Source: Flavobacterium sp. Root186 (GTDB lineage: Bacteria; Bacteroidota; Bacteroidia; Flavobacteriales; Flavobacteriaceae). Taken from it: DNA of 64,000 nucleotides. The stretch lies in contig NZ_LMHW01000013.1 in assembly GCF_001428525.1 (NCBI RefSeq), positions 63,175 to 127,174 of the forward strand, written 5' to 3'. Position numbers and translations under genes: made by a program. Below, one piece after another: positions 16,320-25,993 of this stretch (positions are counted from its first letter, which is position 1; each line of letters starts with the position of its first letter). The notes under the pieces were generated by a model. The model did no database searches. It was not told where the DNA came from and was given only the letters and a program-made list of their open reading frames with translations.

Positions 16320-18554
16320 ATGAACAAGGAAAAAAAACTGTGGATAGGTTTTGCACTTGTGATGAGTATCTCTTTTTCTGTCTTAGGATATTACGGATAT
16401 GAGATCTATCAGGAAGCACCTCCTATTCCAACCGAAATAGTTGGGCCAAACAACACCGTAATCTTTACCTCTGAGGAAATTAAGGATGGGCAGAATGTAT
16501 GGCAAAGTATGGGTGGACAGGAAGTTGGTACTATTTGGGGACATGGTGCCTATGTAGCGCCAGACTGGACTGCAGACTGGCTGCATAGAGAAGCCATGTT
16601 TATTTTGGATAAATTATCCGAAAAGGAATATGCAAAAACTTTTGCAGAACTGACAGAAGAGCAGCAGGCCACAATGAAAATCAGGCTACAAAATGATGTT
16701 CGCAAAAACACCTACGACAGTAGTACTGGCATCATAACCATTTCTCAAAACAGGATTGAAGCCATAGCCTATTTGAGTAAGTATTATGAAGGGTTGTTTA
16801 TGGATGATCCCAAATTTGAGACACTACGCCATAATTATGCGATTCCAAAAATGTCTATAAAAGATCCGGAAAGAATGCATAAAATGAACGCTTTTTTCTT
16901 TTGGGCAACCTGGGCAACTGTAACAGAAAGACCAAATCAGAAAATTTCATACACACACAACTGGCCATCTGATGAATTAGTTGGAAATGTGGCTACCAAA
17001 GATCTTCTTGTATGGTCAGGAGTTAGTATCATACTGCTGTTATTTTGCATCGGTGTTCTAATTTTTTATCATGTGCGATCAGGCGAAGATGAGCATTTCG
17101 AAATACCAGTTCAGGATCCACTATTAAAACAAGGAATGACACCTTCGATGTTTCGAATAAAAAAATATCTTTGGGTCGTAAGTCTTTTAATTGTATTGCA
17201 AGTTGTAATGGGGGTCATTACTGCACACTACGGCGTAGAAGGAAACGGATTCTTTGGTATTCCTCTGGATCAGATTCTGCCTTACGCAGTAACAAGAACC
17301 TGGCATACTCAACTGGCTATATTCTGGATAGCAACCGCTTGGCTTGCAACTGGATTATACATTGCACCGGCTGTTGCAGGGAAAGACCCAAAATTTCAAA
17401 CATTTGGTGTTGATTTTTTATTCTATGCTTTAATTCTAATTGTATTAGGCTCAATGGCCGGACAATGGTTTGGGGTAATGCAGAAACTTAATTTGGTAGA
17501 AAACTTCTGGTTTGGTCATCAAGGTTACGAATATGTAGATTTAGGTCGATTCTGGCAAATATTCCTTCTTGTAGGATTGTTTCTTTGGCTGGCATTAATG
17601 GTTCGTCCTTTACTTCCGGTACTGAAGAAAAAAACAGGCGAAAGAAATCTTATCATAATGTTCCTAATCTCATGTACCGCTATTGCTACTTTCTATGCAG
17701 CTGGCCTAATGTGGGGAAGACAGACCAATCTGGCAATTGCTGAATATTGGAGATGGTGGGTTGTGCATCTATGGGTAGAAGGCTTTTTTGAAGTGTTTGC
17801 TACTGTAGTAATTGCTTTCTTATTTGTTCGTTTAGGTCTGTTAAAAACAAAAACAGCAACGCTGAATGTTATTTTCTCTACTATCATTTTTATGTCTGGA
17901 GGAATTTTAGGAACATTTCATCATCTTTATTTCTCAGGAACGCCAACTGCTGTGATGGCTCTTGGGGCAACCTTTAGCGCTTTGGAGATTGTGCCTCTGG
18001 TTTTAATTGGGTATGAAGCCTACCATAACTACAAACTTTCAAAATCAACACAATGGATCAAGGATTATAAATGGCCTATCTATTTTATGATTGCTGTTGC
18101 TTTCTGGAATTTCTTAGGAGCCGGAGTATTTGGTTTTATCATTAATCCGCCTATTGCTTTATATTACGTTCAGGGCTTAAACACAACGCCTTTGCATGGA
18201 CATACTGCCTTATTTGGAGTCTATGGAATGCTCGGAATTGGTTTGATGCTATTTGTGCTCCGCAGTTTGTACAGACATGAGATATGGAATGAAAAAGCAA
18301 TGAAATTCATATTCTGGTCTACCAATATTGGATTGCTGGCTATGGCTTTATTGAGTCTTCTTCCTGTTGGAATTTGGCAAGCTATAGAAAGTATCGAGCA
18401 CGGAATGTGGTATGCACGTTCGGCCGAACTAATGCAGCAGCCAGCGATGGTAACCTTGAAATGGCTTAGGGCTATCGGCGATACTATTTTCGGATTTGGA
18501 GTATTGGCATTGTGCTGGTTTGTCTTTGACCTTACCCTTAGAAAAAAAAGTTAG
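16320..18554 (+). CDS. norZ: quinol-dependent nitric oxide reductase (single subunit)
   Basis: The 744-residue membrane protein reduces NO to N2O with electrons from quinol. It has the qNOR layout: an N-terminal extracytoplasmic extension (EEIKDGQNVWQSMGGQEVG, WGHGAYVAPDW) replaces the NorC subunit and is followed by about 12 helices. Catalytic landmarks include TRTWHTQL (H329), WVEGFFEVF with the conserved glutamates, HHLYFSGTP and HGHTALFGVYG. It lies behind the azurin gene and supplies substrate for NosZ. A hairpin follows the stop. Confidence 0.95.
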   Translation: MNKEKKLWIGFALVMSISFSVLGYYGYEIYQEAPPIPTEIVGPNNTVIFTSEEIKDGQNVWQSMGGQEVGTIWGHGAYVAPDWTADWLHREAMFILDKLSEKEYAKTFAELTEEQQATMKIRLQNDVRKNTYDSSTGIITISQNRIEAIAYLSKYYEGLFMDDPKFETLRHNYAIPKMSIKDPERMHKMNAFFFWATWATVTERPNQKISYTHNWPSDELVGNVATKDLLVWSGVSIILLLFCIGVLIFYHVRSGEDEHFEIPVQDPLLKQGMTPSMFRIKKYLWVVSLLIVLQVVMGVITAHYGVEGNGFFGIPLDQILPYAVTRTWHTQLAIFWIATAWLATGLYIAPAVAGKDPKFQTFGVDFLFYALILIVLGSMAGQWFGVMQKLNLVENFWFGHQGYEYVDLGRFWQIFLLVGLFLWLALMVRPLLPVLKKKTGERNLIIMFLISCTAIATFYAAGLMWGRQTNLAIAEYWRWWVVHLWVEGFFEVFATVVIAFLFVRLGLLKTKTATLNVIFSTIIFMSGGILGTFHHLYFSGTPTAVMALGATFSALEIVPLVLIGYEAYHNYKLSKSTQWIKDYKWPIYFMIAVAFWNFLGAGVFGFIINPPIALYYVQGLNTTPLHGHTALFGVYGMLGIGLMLFVLRSLYRHEIWNEKAMKFIFWSTNIGLLAMALLSLLPVGIWQAIESIEHGMWYARSAELMQQPAMVTLKWLRAIGDTIFGFGVLALCWFVFDLTLRKKS

Positions 18555-18568
18555 TAAACTAAAATAGA

Positions 18569-18598
18569 AACATCTGGGAGAATATACTCCCAGATGTT
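18569..18598 (+). terminator. hairpin after norZ
   Basis: A perfect 12-bp stem (AACATCTGGGAG with CTCCCAGATGTT, loop AATATA) begins 14 bp after the norZ stop, followed by a short T-rich stretch (CTTTCAATC). The weak T-run makes it a moderate terminator, but the stem is unambiguous. Between it and the nadA fragment near 18826 I recognise nothing. Confidence 0.65.
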
Positions 18599-18825
18599 CT
18601 TTCAATCAAAGCCTTGAGCAACTTGTTTTGTACTTAAAATAAAAAATGATCTTTGGCGAACATTTAAGGAGTGATGTTCAAAAAAAACTCGGTATTATTA
18701 GTGCTTTAGATGTTTGAAAATTCAAAAAATACCGAACCTCTAAAAATGTTGCACATCAAGAATATGAATTCATATTTTAAAGGTAGCTTGATATTGGTTG
18801 ACATAAGTCATTATTTAATTTATTA

Positions 18826-18939
18826 AAACGGGCCCCTACTACCGTTTTCATTGTGGCTACAGAAGTCGGAATCGTGTGCGAGTCTTTAAAAGCAGTATTT
18901 TATAAAAAGCTGATTCCGACTCCTTCCACACAAGACTAA
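18826..18939 (+). pseudogene. nadA fragment upstream of nadB
   Basis: An open stretch reads [10 protein letters not shown] then LIPTPSTQD before a stop at 18937. This aligns with residues 228-257 of the intact NadA ([10 protein letters not shown]...LIPAPSNED), with about half the residues kept. Everything upstream of this segment and the last cysteine region are lost. It sits 150 bp before nadB, where many genomes keep nadA, so it looks like the remains of a local nadA copy. Alignment was done by eye. Confidence 0.75.
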
Positions 18940-19087
18940 TTGGTAAACAAATCTTTATTAAGATAAATACACCTAAAACAGCTTATCTACATCACAAAAC
19001 AAATGTTGCGGATTAAAATAAATGTAATAAGAGAAGCGTGAAACGCACAAACCCATAAAAATCTTAAACTTTCTTAAACCTAAAAAT

Positions 19088-20599
19088 ATGCCTAAGACTG
19101 ACATTCTAATAGTAGGTTCTGGTATTTCAGGACTATTTTTTGCCATTAAAACGGCAAGAAAACGCCCCGATTTATCTATTTGTATCATGACAAAAGAAAA
19201 GGCTAACAACACCAATACGCAACTTGCGCAAGGAGGAATAGCTGTAGTCACAAATCAATTGAAAGATAGTTTTGAACAGCATATAAAAGATACGCTGAAA
19301 TCTGGCGCTGGACTTTGTGATGAAGAAATTGTTAAAATGGTTATTCAACAAGCTCCCGAAAGATTAGAAGAACTAATAGAACTTGGTGCCATATTTGATA
19401 AAAATAAGGAAGGCCAATGGGATTTAGGACTAGAAGGTGGCCATTCACAACATCGAATTCTACATCATAAAGACAGTTCAGGATTAGAAATTGAAAAAAA
19501 GCTCCTTTCAATTATCACTCAAACAGCAAATATTGAACTTTTAGAAAATCATCAGGTCATAGAATTAAATACTGAAACAAAGCGCAATGAAGTGAATTGC
19601 ACCGGTGCTTTTTTTTATGATAAGAACAATAACGCAATAAAATATATACGTACCAGAGCTATTGTGCTTAGCACAGGTGGCTGCGGACAACTCTTTGAAA
19701 ACACAACCAATCCTGCAATTGCTACTGGTGACGGAATTGCAATGGCGGCTCGTGCAGGAGTCGAAATCAAAGATATGCAATACATGCAATTTCACCCTAC
19801 AGCGTTAGCTTCCGGGAATAAAAATCCGCTATTCTTAATTTCAGAAGCTGTAAGAGGTTTTGGAGCCTATATAATAAACGACGAACACAAAAGATTTCTT
19901 TTTAAATACGATTTAAGAGGTGAACTAGCTACCCGAGATATTGTTTCCCGTGCTATTAGTATCGAAATGCTCGAAACTCAAAAAAAACATGTATATCTGG
20001 ATTGCAGGCATTTAGATCAAGCTGATTTTTTTAAACATTTTCCTTCTATTTCCGCCCATTGCAATGCAATAGGTTTATATCCGGAAAAAGATCTGGTTCC
20101 AATTGTTCCTGCGGCTCATTACCAATGTGGTGGTATTAAAGTAGACCGCAACGGTGTTACGACAATCAAAAATTTATATGCCATTGGTGAATGTGCCCAG
20201 ACAGGATTACATGGGAAAAATCGATTGGCTTCTAATTCACTTCTTGAAGCTTTGGTTTTTGCTCATCAGGCATCCAACAACATTGATAAAACTATTGCCG
20301 CATTTATTTTTTCTTCCAAAATTCTTCTTCCCAAATTTTCAACCGTAAATATTAAAAATAACTACGAACCGTACCAAATTTTAAAAAAAGAACTACAGAA
20401 ACTTATAACTTCATTTTATACCAGCGATGAACGCGACACGCATTTAGCAATGCTAAAAATAAAAATGCTAAAAAACGAAGCAGAAAATCTTATAGATAAA
20501 AATGAAATTACAATTCCATTTATTGATTTCTCAAATATGCTAACGACGGCCTTAATTATTATTAAACAATGCCAACCTGAAAAAGAACATTCATACTAA
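19088..20599 (+). CDS. nadB: L-aspartate oxidase NadB
   Basis: A FAD enzyme that oxidises aspartate to iminoaspartate for NadA. The 503-residue protein starts with the dinucleotide fold DILIVGSGISGLFFAI and contains TNTQLAQGGIAVV, LGLEGGHSQHRILHHKD and CGGIKVDRNGVTTIKNLYAIGECAQTG (described by its parts), all typical of NadB. The C-terminal three-helix domain is present. NadB can use fumarate instead of oxygen, so it works anaerobically. It is 30 bp upstream of the RIC gene on the same strand, suggesting co-transcription. Confidence 0.95.
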   Translation: MPKTDILIVGSGISGLFFAIKTARKRPDLSICIMTKEKANNTNTQLAQGGIAVVTNQLKDSFEQHIKDTLKSGAGLCDEEIVKMVIQQAPERLEELIELGAIFDKNKEGQWDLGLEGGHSQHRILHHKDSSGLEIEKKLLSIITQTANIELLENHQVIELNTETKRNEVNCTGAFFYDKNNNAIKYIRTRAIVLSTGGCGQLFENTTNPAIATGDGIAMAARAGVEIKDMQYMQFHPTALASGNKNPLFLISEAVRGFGAYIINDEHKRFLFKYDLRGELATRDIVSRAISIEMLETQKKHVYLDCRHLDQADFFKHFPSISAHCNAIGLYPEKDLVPIVPAAHYQCGGIKVDRNGVTTIKNLYAIGECAQTGLHGKNRLASNSLLEALVFAHQASNNIDKTIAAFIFSSKILLPKFSTVNIKNNYEPYQILKKELQKLITSFYTSDERDTHLAMLKIKMLKNEAENLIDKNEITIPFIDFSNMLTTALIIIKQCQPEKEHSY

Positions 20600-20628
20600 T
20601 TAATAACCTTAAGTCTTTATAACTTCCT

Positions 20629-21345
20629 ATGAAAACAACAAACAAAACCACAATTGGCGAAATCGCAGCTGATGATTTTAGGACGGCAGCAATTTTTTCA
20701 AAATATAGCATTGATTTTTGTTATAAAGGTCATCGTACCTTAAAAGAAGCCTGCAAAAAACGAGGCATTGAGGAGTCTCTTTTAATTGAGGAGCTTGATC
20801 GTGCAACAAATAATTCGGCCAACCAATCTTTTAATTATAAATCATGGTCATCGGATCTGTTGGCAGACTATATAGAAAAAACACATCATCGATATGTGGC
20901 TGAAAAAACACCCGTGTTGCTTAAATTATTAAATGAATTATGTACTCTTCATGGTGAAACATATCCTGACCTCTTTGAAATTAATACTTTATTTACTGAA
21001 TCTGCCTTAGATCTCTCTGCTAATATGAGAAAAAAAGAACAGATCCTTTTTCCTTTTATAAAAAAAATAAATGAGGCGCATGCGAAAGGATTATTTTTAG
21101 AGATAGCACACTTTGGAACTCTTGAAAATCAAATACTTTTAATTAAAGAAGAACATGATACAGTAGGACAACGCTTTAAAAAAATTGCTGCATTAACCAA
21201 AAATTATACCGCTCCAGCAGATACCTGCAATACTTATAAAGTAACTTTTGCAATGCTTAAAGAATTTGAACGTGACCTGCACAAGCATATTCATCTTGAG
21301 AATAATATTTTATTTCCAAAATCCGTAGCACTTGAAAAAGCTTAG
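20629..21345 (+). CDS. ric: di-iron Fe-S cluster repair protein RIC (ScdA/YtfE)
   Basis: RIC proteins restore Fe-S clusters damaged by NO or peroxide. The 238-residue product shows the N-terminal ScdA domain (TIGEIAADDFRTAAIFSKY, C31 in DFCYKGH) and a hemerythrin-like four-helix domain with conserved His/Glu positions such as EKTHHRYV, EHDTVGQRF and HKHIHLENNILFP. The product ends 140 bp before the first repeat element of the accessory region. Clients nearby could include NadA and the Rrf2 regulator. Confidence 0.93.
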   Translation: MKTTNKTTIGEIAADDFRTAAIFSKYSIDFCYKGHRTLKEACKKRGIEESLLIEELDRATNNSANQSFNYKSWSSDLLADYIEKTHHRYVAEKTPVLLKLLNELCTLHGETYPDLFEINTLFTESALDLSANMRKKEQILFPFIKKINEAHAKGLFLEIAHFGTLENQILLIKEEHDTVGQRFKKIAALTKNYTAPADTCNTYKVTFAMLKEFERDLHKHIHLENNILFPKSVALEKA

Positions 21346-21486
21346 ATAAAGTTCTTTAAATTATTAGTTTTATCACACAATCGTTGCACATACTATTCTG
21401 AAAAATAATATTCCTTCTAAATCAATTACTAAATCTTAAGGTTAGAATTCGCAGCTCTCCTATTAAAGATTAGATACGAATTCCAT

Positions 21487-21652
21487 CAATCCCCAACGGG
21501 ACATCCAAACCAAATTCATAAAGCCAATGAAAGACAGCCTCTACTTCCAGTAAGCCAATCTCTTCAAATCCTCCATAAAATGGTGCGTGATTTGTCCTTT
21601 TGGGGTCACTACTAAAAAAACGTTAAAACTTAGGTTTTAGCGTTTTTTTTTT
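21487..21652 (+). repeat. repeat element R1 (structured, hairpin-ended)
   Basis: The left arm is CCCCAACGGGAC at 21491-21502. Conserved GACATCCAAACCAAA follows, then GTAAGCCAATCTCTTCAAATC near 21550, and the right arm GTCCTTTTGGGGTCAC at 21594-21609. The arms can pair (CCCCAA..GGAC with GTCC..TTGGGG). A terminal hairpin at about 21619-21652 (CGTTAAAAC with GTTTTAGCG, then a T-run) ends the element. The same order occurs in R2 and R7 and, in diverged form, in R3-R5. It marks the boundary between the denitrification region and the accessory modules. Type unknown: structured RNA or recombination site. Confidence 0.75.
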
Positions 21653-21698
21653 ATGCTTTTTATATGGTTTTCACAATCTTTATCTTACTTAAATACAC

Positions 21699-21740
21699 GG
21701 TTTAGACATCCTGTTGAGGTGACTAGTCAGGATTTAAACC
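21699..21740. repeat. 42-bp near-palindrome after R1
   Basis: The outer arms GGTTTAGACATCCTG and CAGGATTTAAACC enclose GAGGTGAC. The arms resemble a tRNA T-arm (GGTTCGAATCC). A 42-bp sequence with the same arms lies at the same distance behind R2. It may be a recombinase or regulator site; no tRNA can be built around it. Confidence 0.6.
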
Positions 21741-21822
21741 AAACTTAACATATTGATTTACAGACGAAAAACATTCAACCTATCTTTATATTAAGAATAA
21801 TTTAACATTAAAAAACTAAATT

Positions 21823-22002
21823 ATGAATTATAGAGATGAGCAAAACAAGGAAAAAATATCTCCAGAACAGGCACAGAAAATGCTTAAAAAGGAAGGAATG
21901 AATGTAACAGTTGAGCAGGCAGAAGAAATATTATACTTTCTTCGGAAGCTAGCTAATATTCAAGTACAACACTATTTGGAGAAAAATACGAATAAGAAAT
22001 GA
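21823..22002 (+). CDS. 59-residue conserved small protein, module 1
   Basis: A short frame from ATG 21823 to TGA 22000-22002. The core KKEGMNVTVEQAEEILYFLR is nearly identical to the protein at 31160, which also follows a repeat element and a 42-bp palindrome. The C-terminal ...ILYFLRKLANIQVQHYL would form one amphipathic helix. TATCTTTA at 21781-21788, 35 bp upstream, is close to the -7 consensus. It may be a regulator or a module-maintenance protein; the function is not known to me. Conservation between two otherwise unrelated modules is the evidence that it is real. Confidence 0.7.
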   Translation: MNYRDEQNKEKISPEQAQKMLKKEGMNVTVEQAEEILYFLRKLANIQVQHYLEKNTNKK

Positions 22003-22166
22003 TCATTTTTCAAATTATAATACTGATCCGTAGAAGTTAATTACATTAATCTTTTACTAAAAACTCATGATACAAAACACTAGATCTTTTTTTAGTGAAG
22101 CATAAATAGTATCTTGCAAAAAATGTAGCATACACTATTAATTTATTATTAGTAATAGAAAAGAGA

Positions 22167-24752
22167 ATGAATAAACAACAACTTGCAGCTAAAATATGGG
22201 AATCAGCAAATCAAATGCGTTCCAAAATTGAGGCAAATGAATATAAGGATTATATCTTAGGTTTTATTTTCTATAAATACCTTTCAGAAACAGAATTACA
22301 ATTCCTTAAAAAAGAAGACTATACCAGTGCCGATATAAAAGAACTAAAAGAAGAAGACATCGAAAGTGTTGAACATATCAAAACTAACATTGGATATTTC
22401 ATTGCTTATGAAAATTTATTTTCAACTTGGTTAAATAAAGGAAAAGATTTTGATGTAGCAAATGTAAGAGATGCATTATCAGCTTTTAGTCGATTAATAA
22501 GTCCTAAACATAAAAAACTATTCGATGGCATTTTTGATACCTTACAAACAGGATTAAGTAAATTAGGAGATAGTGCCGCTTCACAAACAAAAGCAATTAG
22601 CGACTTATTACACTTAATCAAAGACATCCCAATGGATGGCAAGCAAGATTATGATGTACTGGGTTTTATTTACGAATATCTTATCGAAAAGTTTGCAGCA
22701 AATGCAGGTAAAAAGGCTGGGGAATTTTACACGCCCAACGAAGTTTCGGTATTAATTTCTGAAATCATTGCCGACCATTTAAAAGATAGAAAAGAAATCC
22801 AAATTTACGATTCAACAAGTGGTTCGGGTTCCTTGCTAATTAATATTGGTAATAGTGTAGCCAAACACATCGACGATAAAAACAACATCAAATATTACGC
22901 TCAAGAGCTAAAGCAAAACACCTACAATTTGACAAGAATGAACTTGGTAATGCGTGGCATTTTAGCAAACAATATTGTAACACGTAATGGTGATACCTTA
23001 GAAGAAGATTGGCCTTACTTTGATGAGAATGATCCAATCCATTCTTACAATGCCTTGTATGTAGATGCAGTAGTCTCAAATCCACCATATTCGCAAAAAT
23101 GGGACTCTTCACACAAAGAAGCCGATCCAAGATATGCACGATTTGGTTTGGCTCCAAAAGCAAAAGCAGATTATGCGTTTTTGCTCCATGATTTATACCA
23201 TATCAAACCCGATGGAATTATGGCTATTGTTTTGCCTCATGGCGTTTTGTTTAGAGGTGGTGAGGAAAGTGCCATTCGTCAAAAATTAATTGAATCCAAT
23301 CATATTGATGCCATTATAGGTTTACCGAAAAATATCTTTTTTGGAACTAATATTTCCACAACAATCATCATTTTAAAACAAAAAAGAGCCAATAATGATG
23401 TGTTGTTTATCGATGCATCCAAAGGTTTTATCAAAGACGGTAAAAACAACAAACTGAGAGCTTCAGACATCAAAAAAATTGCCGATACCATTCGTGATAG
23501 AGTTTCATTATCTAAATATTCTCAACTAGTAGAAAGAGATACCATTCGTCTCAACGAATACAATCTCAATATTCCACGTTATGTTGATTCATCTGAAAAT
23601 CCCGAAATTTGGGACATCTATGCTTCTATGTTTGGAGGAATTCCAGAAAATGAAATCGATGCCTTAGCCAACTATTTGGAAGCTTTTCCGGGATTGCGTG
23701 AAACTTTATTTGAAAAAAATAATGAAGTGAATGCGAAACTAAAAGTAAACGATATCAATAAAGCTATTACAACTCATAAGTCAGTATTGGGGTTTGTTAC
23801 AAAATTTGGTACATCATTCAAAGATATCGGTAGCTATCTAAAAGACGAATTATTAACTAATTGTCTAACGGTAAAAATCAACCGAGAAAAAACCATCTTG
23901 AGCAATGCCATTTTTCAACGTTTAGAAAATATTGATTTAATTGATAAATACGAAGCCTACCAATTGCTTTCTGATAAATGGGATGTCATAAAAGTAGATT
24001 TAGAAATCATACAAACCGAAGGTTTTGAAGCTACGACAATTGTTGACCCTAATATGGTAATCAAAAAGAAAAACGGCAAAGACGTAGAAGAGCAACAAGG
24101 TTGGAAAGGACGCATCATGCCGTTTGAATTAATTCAGGAAACCTATTTCCAAAAAGAATTAAAAAGCATCCAAGACAAAGAAAACAGAGTGCTAGAAATT
24201 GCTTCTGAGTACGAAGAGCAATTAGATAAATTAGCCGAAGACGATAAAGAATCGCAAACCGTAAACGAAACACAAGATGCTTTTGTAAACGCCGAGGTAA
24301 TCAAAGAAGCCAAACGTATTAGAGCAGAAATAAAAAAGAAAGTTCTAATAGAAAAAGATTCTTTGGAAGCGATTCTTTTAAATGTAGATGAATTAATCAC
24401 AGAGGAAAAAGCACTAAAAGCCAAAATAAAAGTCGAAAACATCACCTTACACAACAATACAAAAACGTATATCGAAAACCTTTCCGAGGAGCAAGTTTTG
24501 AATGTTTTAGAACTAAAATGGATAAGTCCAGTAGTTACTTCATTCAACAGCTTACCAACAATTATCATAAACAATCTAACAAACAAAGTACAAGTATTAG
24601 CAGATAAATACAAAACTACATATGCTGATGTAGCTATAGAAATCAACCAAGCCGAAGAAATATTAAAAACTTTACTAGATGATTTACAGGGCAATGAGTT
24701 TGACCTACAAGGACTAAACGAACTAAAAGCTTTATTACATGGAGAAGCATAA
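22167..24752 (+). CDS. hsdM: type I restriction-modification methyltransferase HsdM with long C-terminal extension
   Basis: HsdM methylates adenine in the target of the HsdRMS complex. The N-terminal HsdM helical domain (LAAKIWESANQMRS, YKDYILGFIFYKYLS), the core GEFYTPNEVSVLIS, the SAM-binding DSTSGSGSLLINIG and the catalytic NPPYS near residue 305 are all present. At 861 residues it is far longer than the usual 500-550; about 300 extra residues at the C-terminus are charged and rich in Glu/Lys with coiled-coil character. The stop overlaps hsdS by 14 bp. A 164-bp leader separates it from the small protein. Confidence 0.93.
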   Translation: MNKQQLAAKIWESANQMRSKIEANEYKDYILGFIFYKYLSETELQFLKKEDYTSADIKELKEEDIESVEHIKTNIGYFIAYENLFSTWLNKGKDFDVANVRDALSAFSRLISPKHKKLFDGIFDTLQTGLSKLGDSAASQTKAISDLLHLIKDIPMDGKQDYDVLGFIYEYLIEKFAANAGKKAGEFYTPNEVSVLISEIIADHLKDRKEIQIYDSTSGSGSLLINIGNSVAKHIDDKNNIKYYAQELKQNTYNLTRMNLVMRGILANNIVTRNGDTLEEDWPYFDENDPIHSYNALYVDAVVSNPPYSQKWDSSHKEADPRYARFGLAPKAKADYAFLLHDLYHIKPDGIMAIVLPHGVLFRGGEESAIRQKLIESNHIDAIIGLPKNIFFGTNISTTIIILKQKRANNDVLFIDASKGFIKDGKNNKLRASDIKKIADTIRDRVSLSKYSQLVERDTIRLNEYNLNIPRYVDSSENPEIWDIYASMFGGIPENEIDALANYLEAFPGLRETLFEKNNEVNAKLKVNDINKAITTHKSVLGFVTKFGTSFKDIGSYLKDELLTNCLTVKINREKTILSNAIFQRLENIDLIDKYEAYQLLSDKWDVIKVDLEIIQTEGFEATTIVDPNMVIKKKNGKDVEEQQGWKGRIMPFELIQETYFQKELKSIQDKENRVLEIASEYEEQLDKLAEDDKESQTVNETQDAFVNAEVIKEAKRIRAEIKKKVLIEKDSLEAILLNVDELITEEKALKAKIKVENITLHNNTKTYIENLSEEQVLNVLELKWISPVVTSFNSLPTIIINNLTNKVQVLADKYKTTYADVAIEINQAEEILKTLLDDLQGNEFDLQGLNELKALLHGEA

Positions 24753-25983
24753 AAAAAAGGTAGAAAAAAACAAACCAGAAATACATTTTAAAGATGAATT
24801 TGGTCTATGGCAAACATGGAAAATTGGTGATATTCTAACTGAAAAGAGTCGTTCTATCAGTTTAGAAGACAACAAAGACTATCAATTAGTTACGGTAAAA
24901 AGAAGAAATGAAGGTGTTGTCTCAAGAGGAAAATTAAAGGGTAAAAATATTTTAGTTAAAAATTACTTCGAGGTTAAAGAAGGAGATTATATAATTTCTA
25001 AAAGACAGGTAGTACATGGTGCAAATGGAATTATTCCTAAATCTCTTCACAAAGCTGTTGTGTCTAACGAATATTTAGTAGCTACTTCAAATGAAAATAT
25101 AACTACACAGTATTGGACGTTAATTTCTATGCTTCCACAAATGCATAAAATATTCTTTTTGAGTTCATATGGTGTTGATATTGAAAAACTAGTATTTGAT
25201 GTTAATGACTGGAAGAAAAGAGTTCTAACTATTCCTGATATAAATCAACAAAATAGGATCACCGAGTTTTTTGAAACACTCGACAAACTACTAAAAGAGC
25301 ACAAACAAAAGCACAATAAACTTAAAGCGCTTAAAAAAGCCATGTTGGCCAAAATGTTTCCACAGCAAAGTCAAACCTCTCCAGAGATTCGTTTCAAAGG
25401 ATTTGTTGGAGATTGGGAGAAAATTAAATTAGGTGATAAAGTCCCAGTAAGAGGTGGTTATGCATTCAAAAGTATTTGTTTTAGAAAAGAAGGCGTTCCA
25501 ATTGTGAAGATTTCAAATATACTTGCTACTGGTGAGGTAGGTGGAGATTTTTATTTTTATGATGAAATAGATAAAGATATTGACATCTCCTTACCAAATG
25601 GATCTGCTGTAATTGCAATGTCAGGTGCAACAACTGGTAAAGTTTCAATTTTAAAAATTTCAGAAAATGAAAAAGTTTATCAAAATCAACGAGTAGGATA
25701 CTTTGAAAATAAAGATCTTATTGATTATAGTTTTATATCTACATTGGTAAAATCATCACTTTTTGAAAGAAAGATGAAATCAGTATTAGTAGCTGGTGCT
25801 CAGCCAAATGTTTCGCCAAAACAAATAGATTCTTTCGAATTCTTAATTCCAGATAATAAAGAAGAACAAAGAAAGATAGGTGAATATTTTAATAACCTTG
25901 ATAAGTTAATAAGCAATCATAATATCCAAATAAAAAAACTAAACAACATCAAAAAAGCATTTTTAGCCAAAATGTTTATATAA
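24739..25983 (+). CDS. hsdS: type I specificity subunit HsdS
   Basis: The 414-residue protein has two target-recognition domains. Each ends in a conserved helical repeat, HNKLKALKKAMLAKMFPQ at about 195-212 and KKLNNIKKAFLAKMFI at the C-terminus, the usual spacer arrangement. The second domain begins PEIRFKGFVGDWEKIKLGD. The start overlaps the hsdM end in another frame, and hsdR follows after 10 bp, so all three are one operon. The halves are not repeats of one another, so a bipartite asymmetric target is expected; it cannot be read from the sequence. Confidence 0.92.
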   Translation: MEKHKKKVEKNKPEIHFKDEFGLWQTWKIGDILTEKSRSISLEDNKDYQLVTVKRRNEGVVSRGKLKGKNILVKNYFEVKEGDYIISKRQVVHGANGIIPKSLHKAVVSNEYLVATSNENITTQYWTLISMLPQMHKIFFLSSYGVDIEKLVFDVNDWKKRVLTIPDINQQNRITEFFETLDKLLKEHKQKHNKLKALKKAMLAKMFPQQSQTSPEIRFKGFVGDWEKIKLGDKVPVRGGYAFKSICFRKEGVPIVKISNILATGEVGGDFYFYDEIDKDIDISLPNGSAVIAMSGATTGKVSILKISENEKVYQNQRVGYFENKDLIDYSFISTLVKSSLFERKMKSVLVAGAQPNVSPKQIDSFEFLIPDNKEEQRKIGEYFNNLDKLISNHNIQIKKLNNIKKAFLAKMFI

Positions 25984-25993
25984 AAAACACACT

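Noticed and set aside
18600..18825. Possible further remnant genes between norZ and the nadA fragment
   Set aside because: Short open stretches exist but none matches a family I can recognise.
24143..24694. 183-codon minus-strand frame
   Set aside because: It is antisense to the Glu/Lys-rich extension of HsdM; Ser/Phe-rich composition is the expected shadow of such coding sequence.
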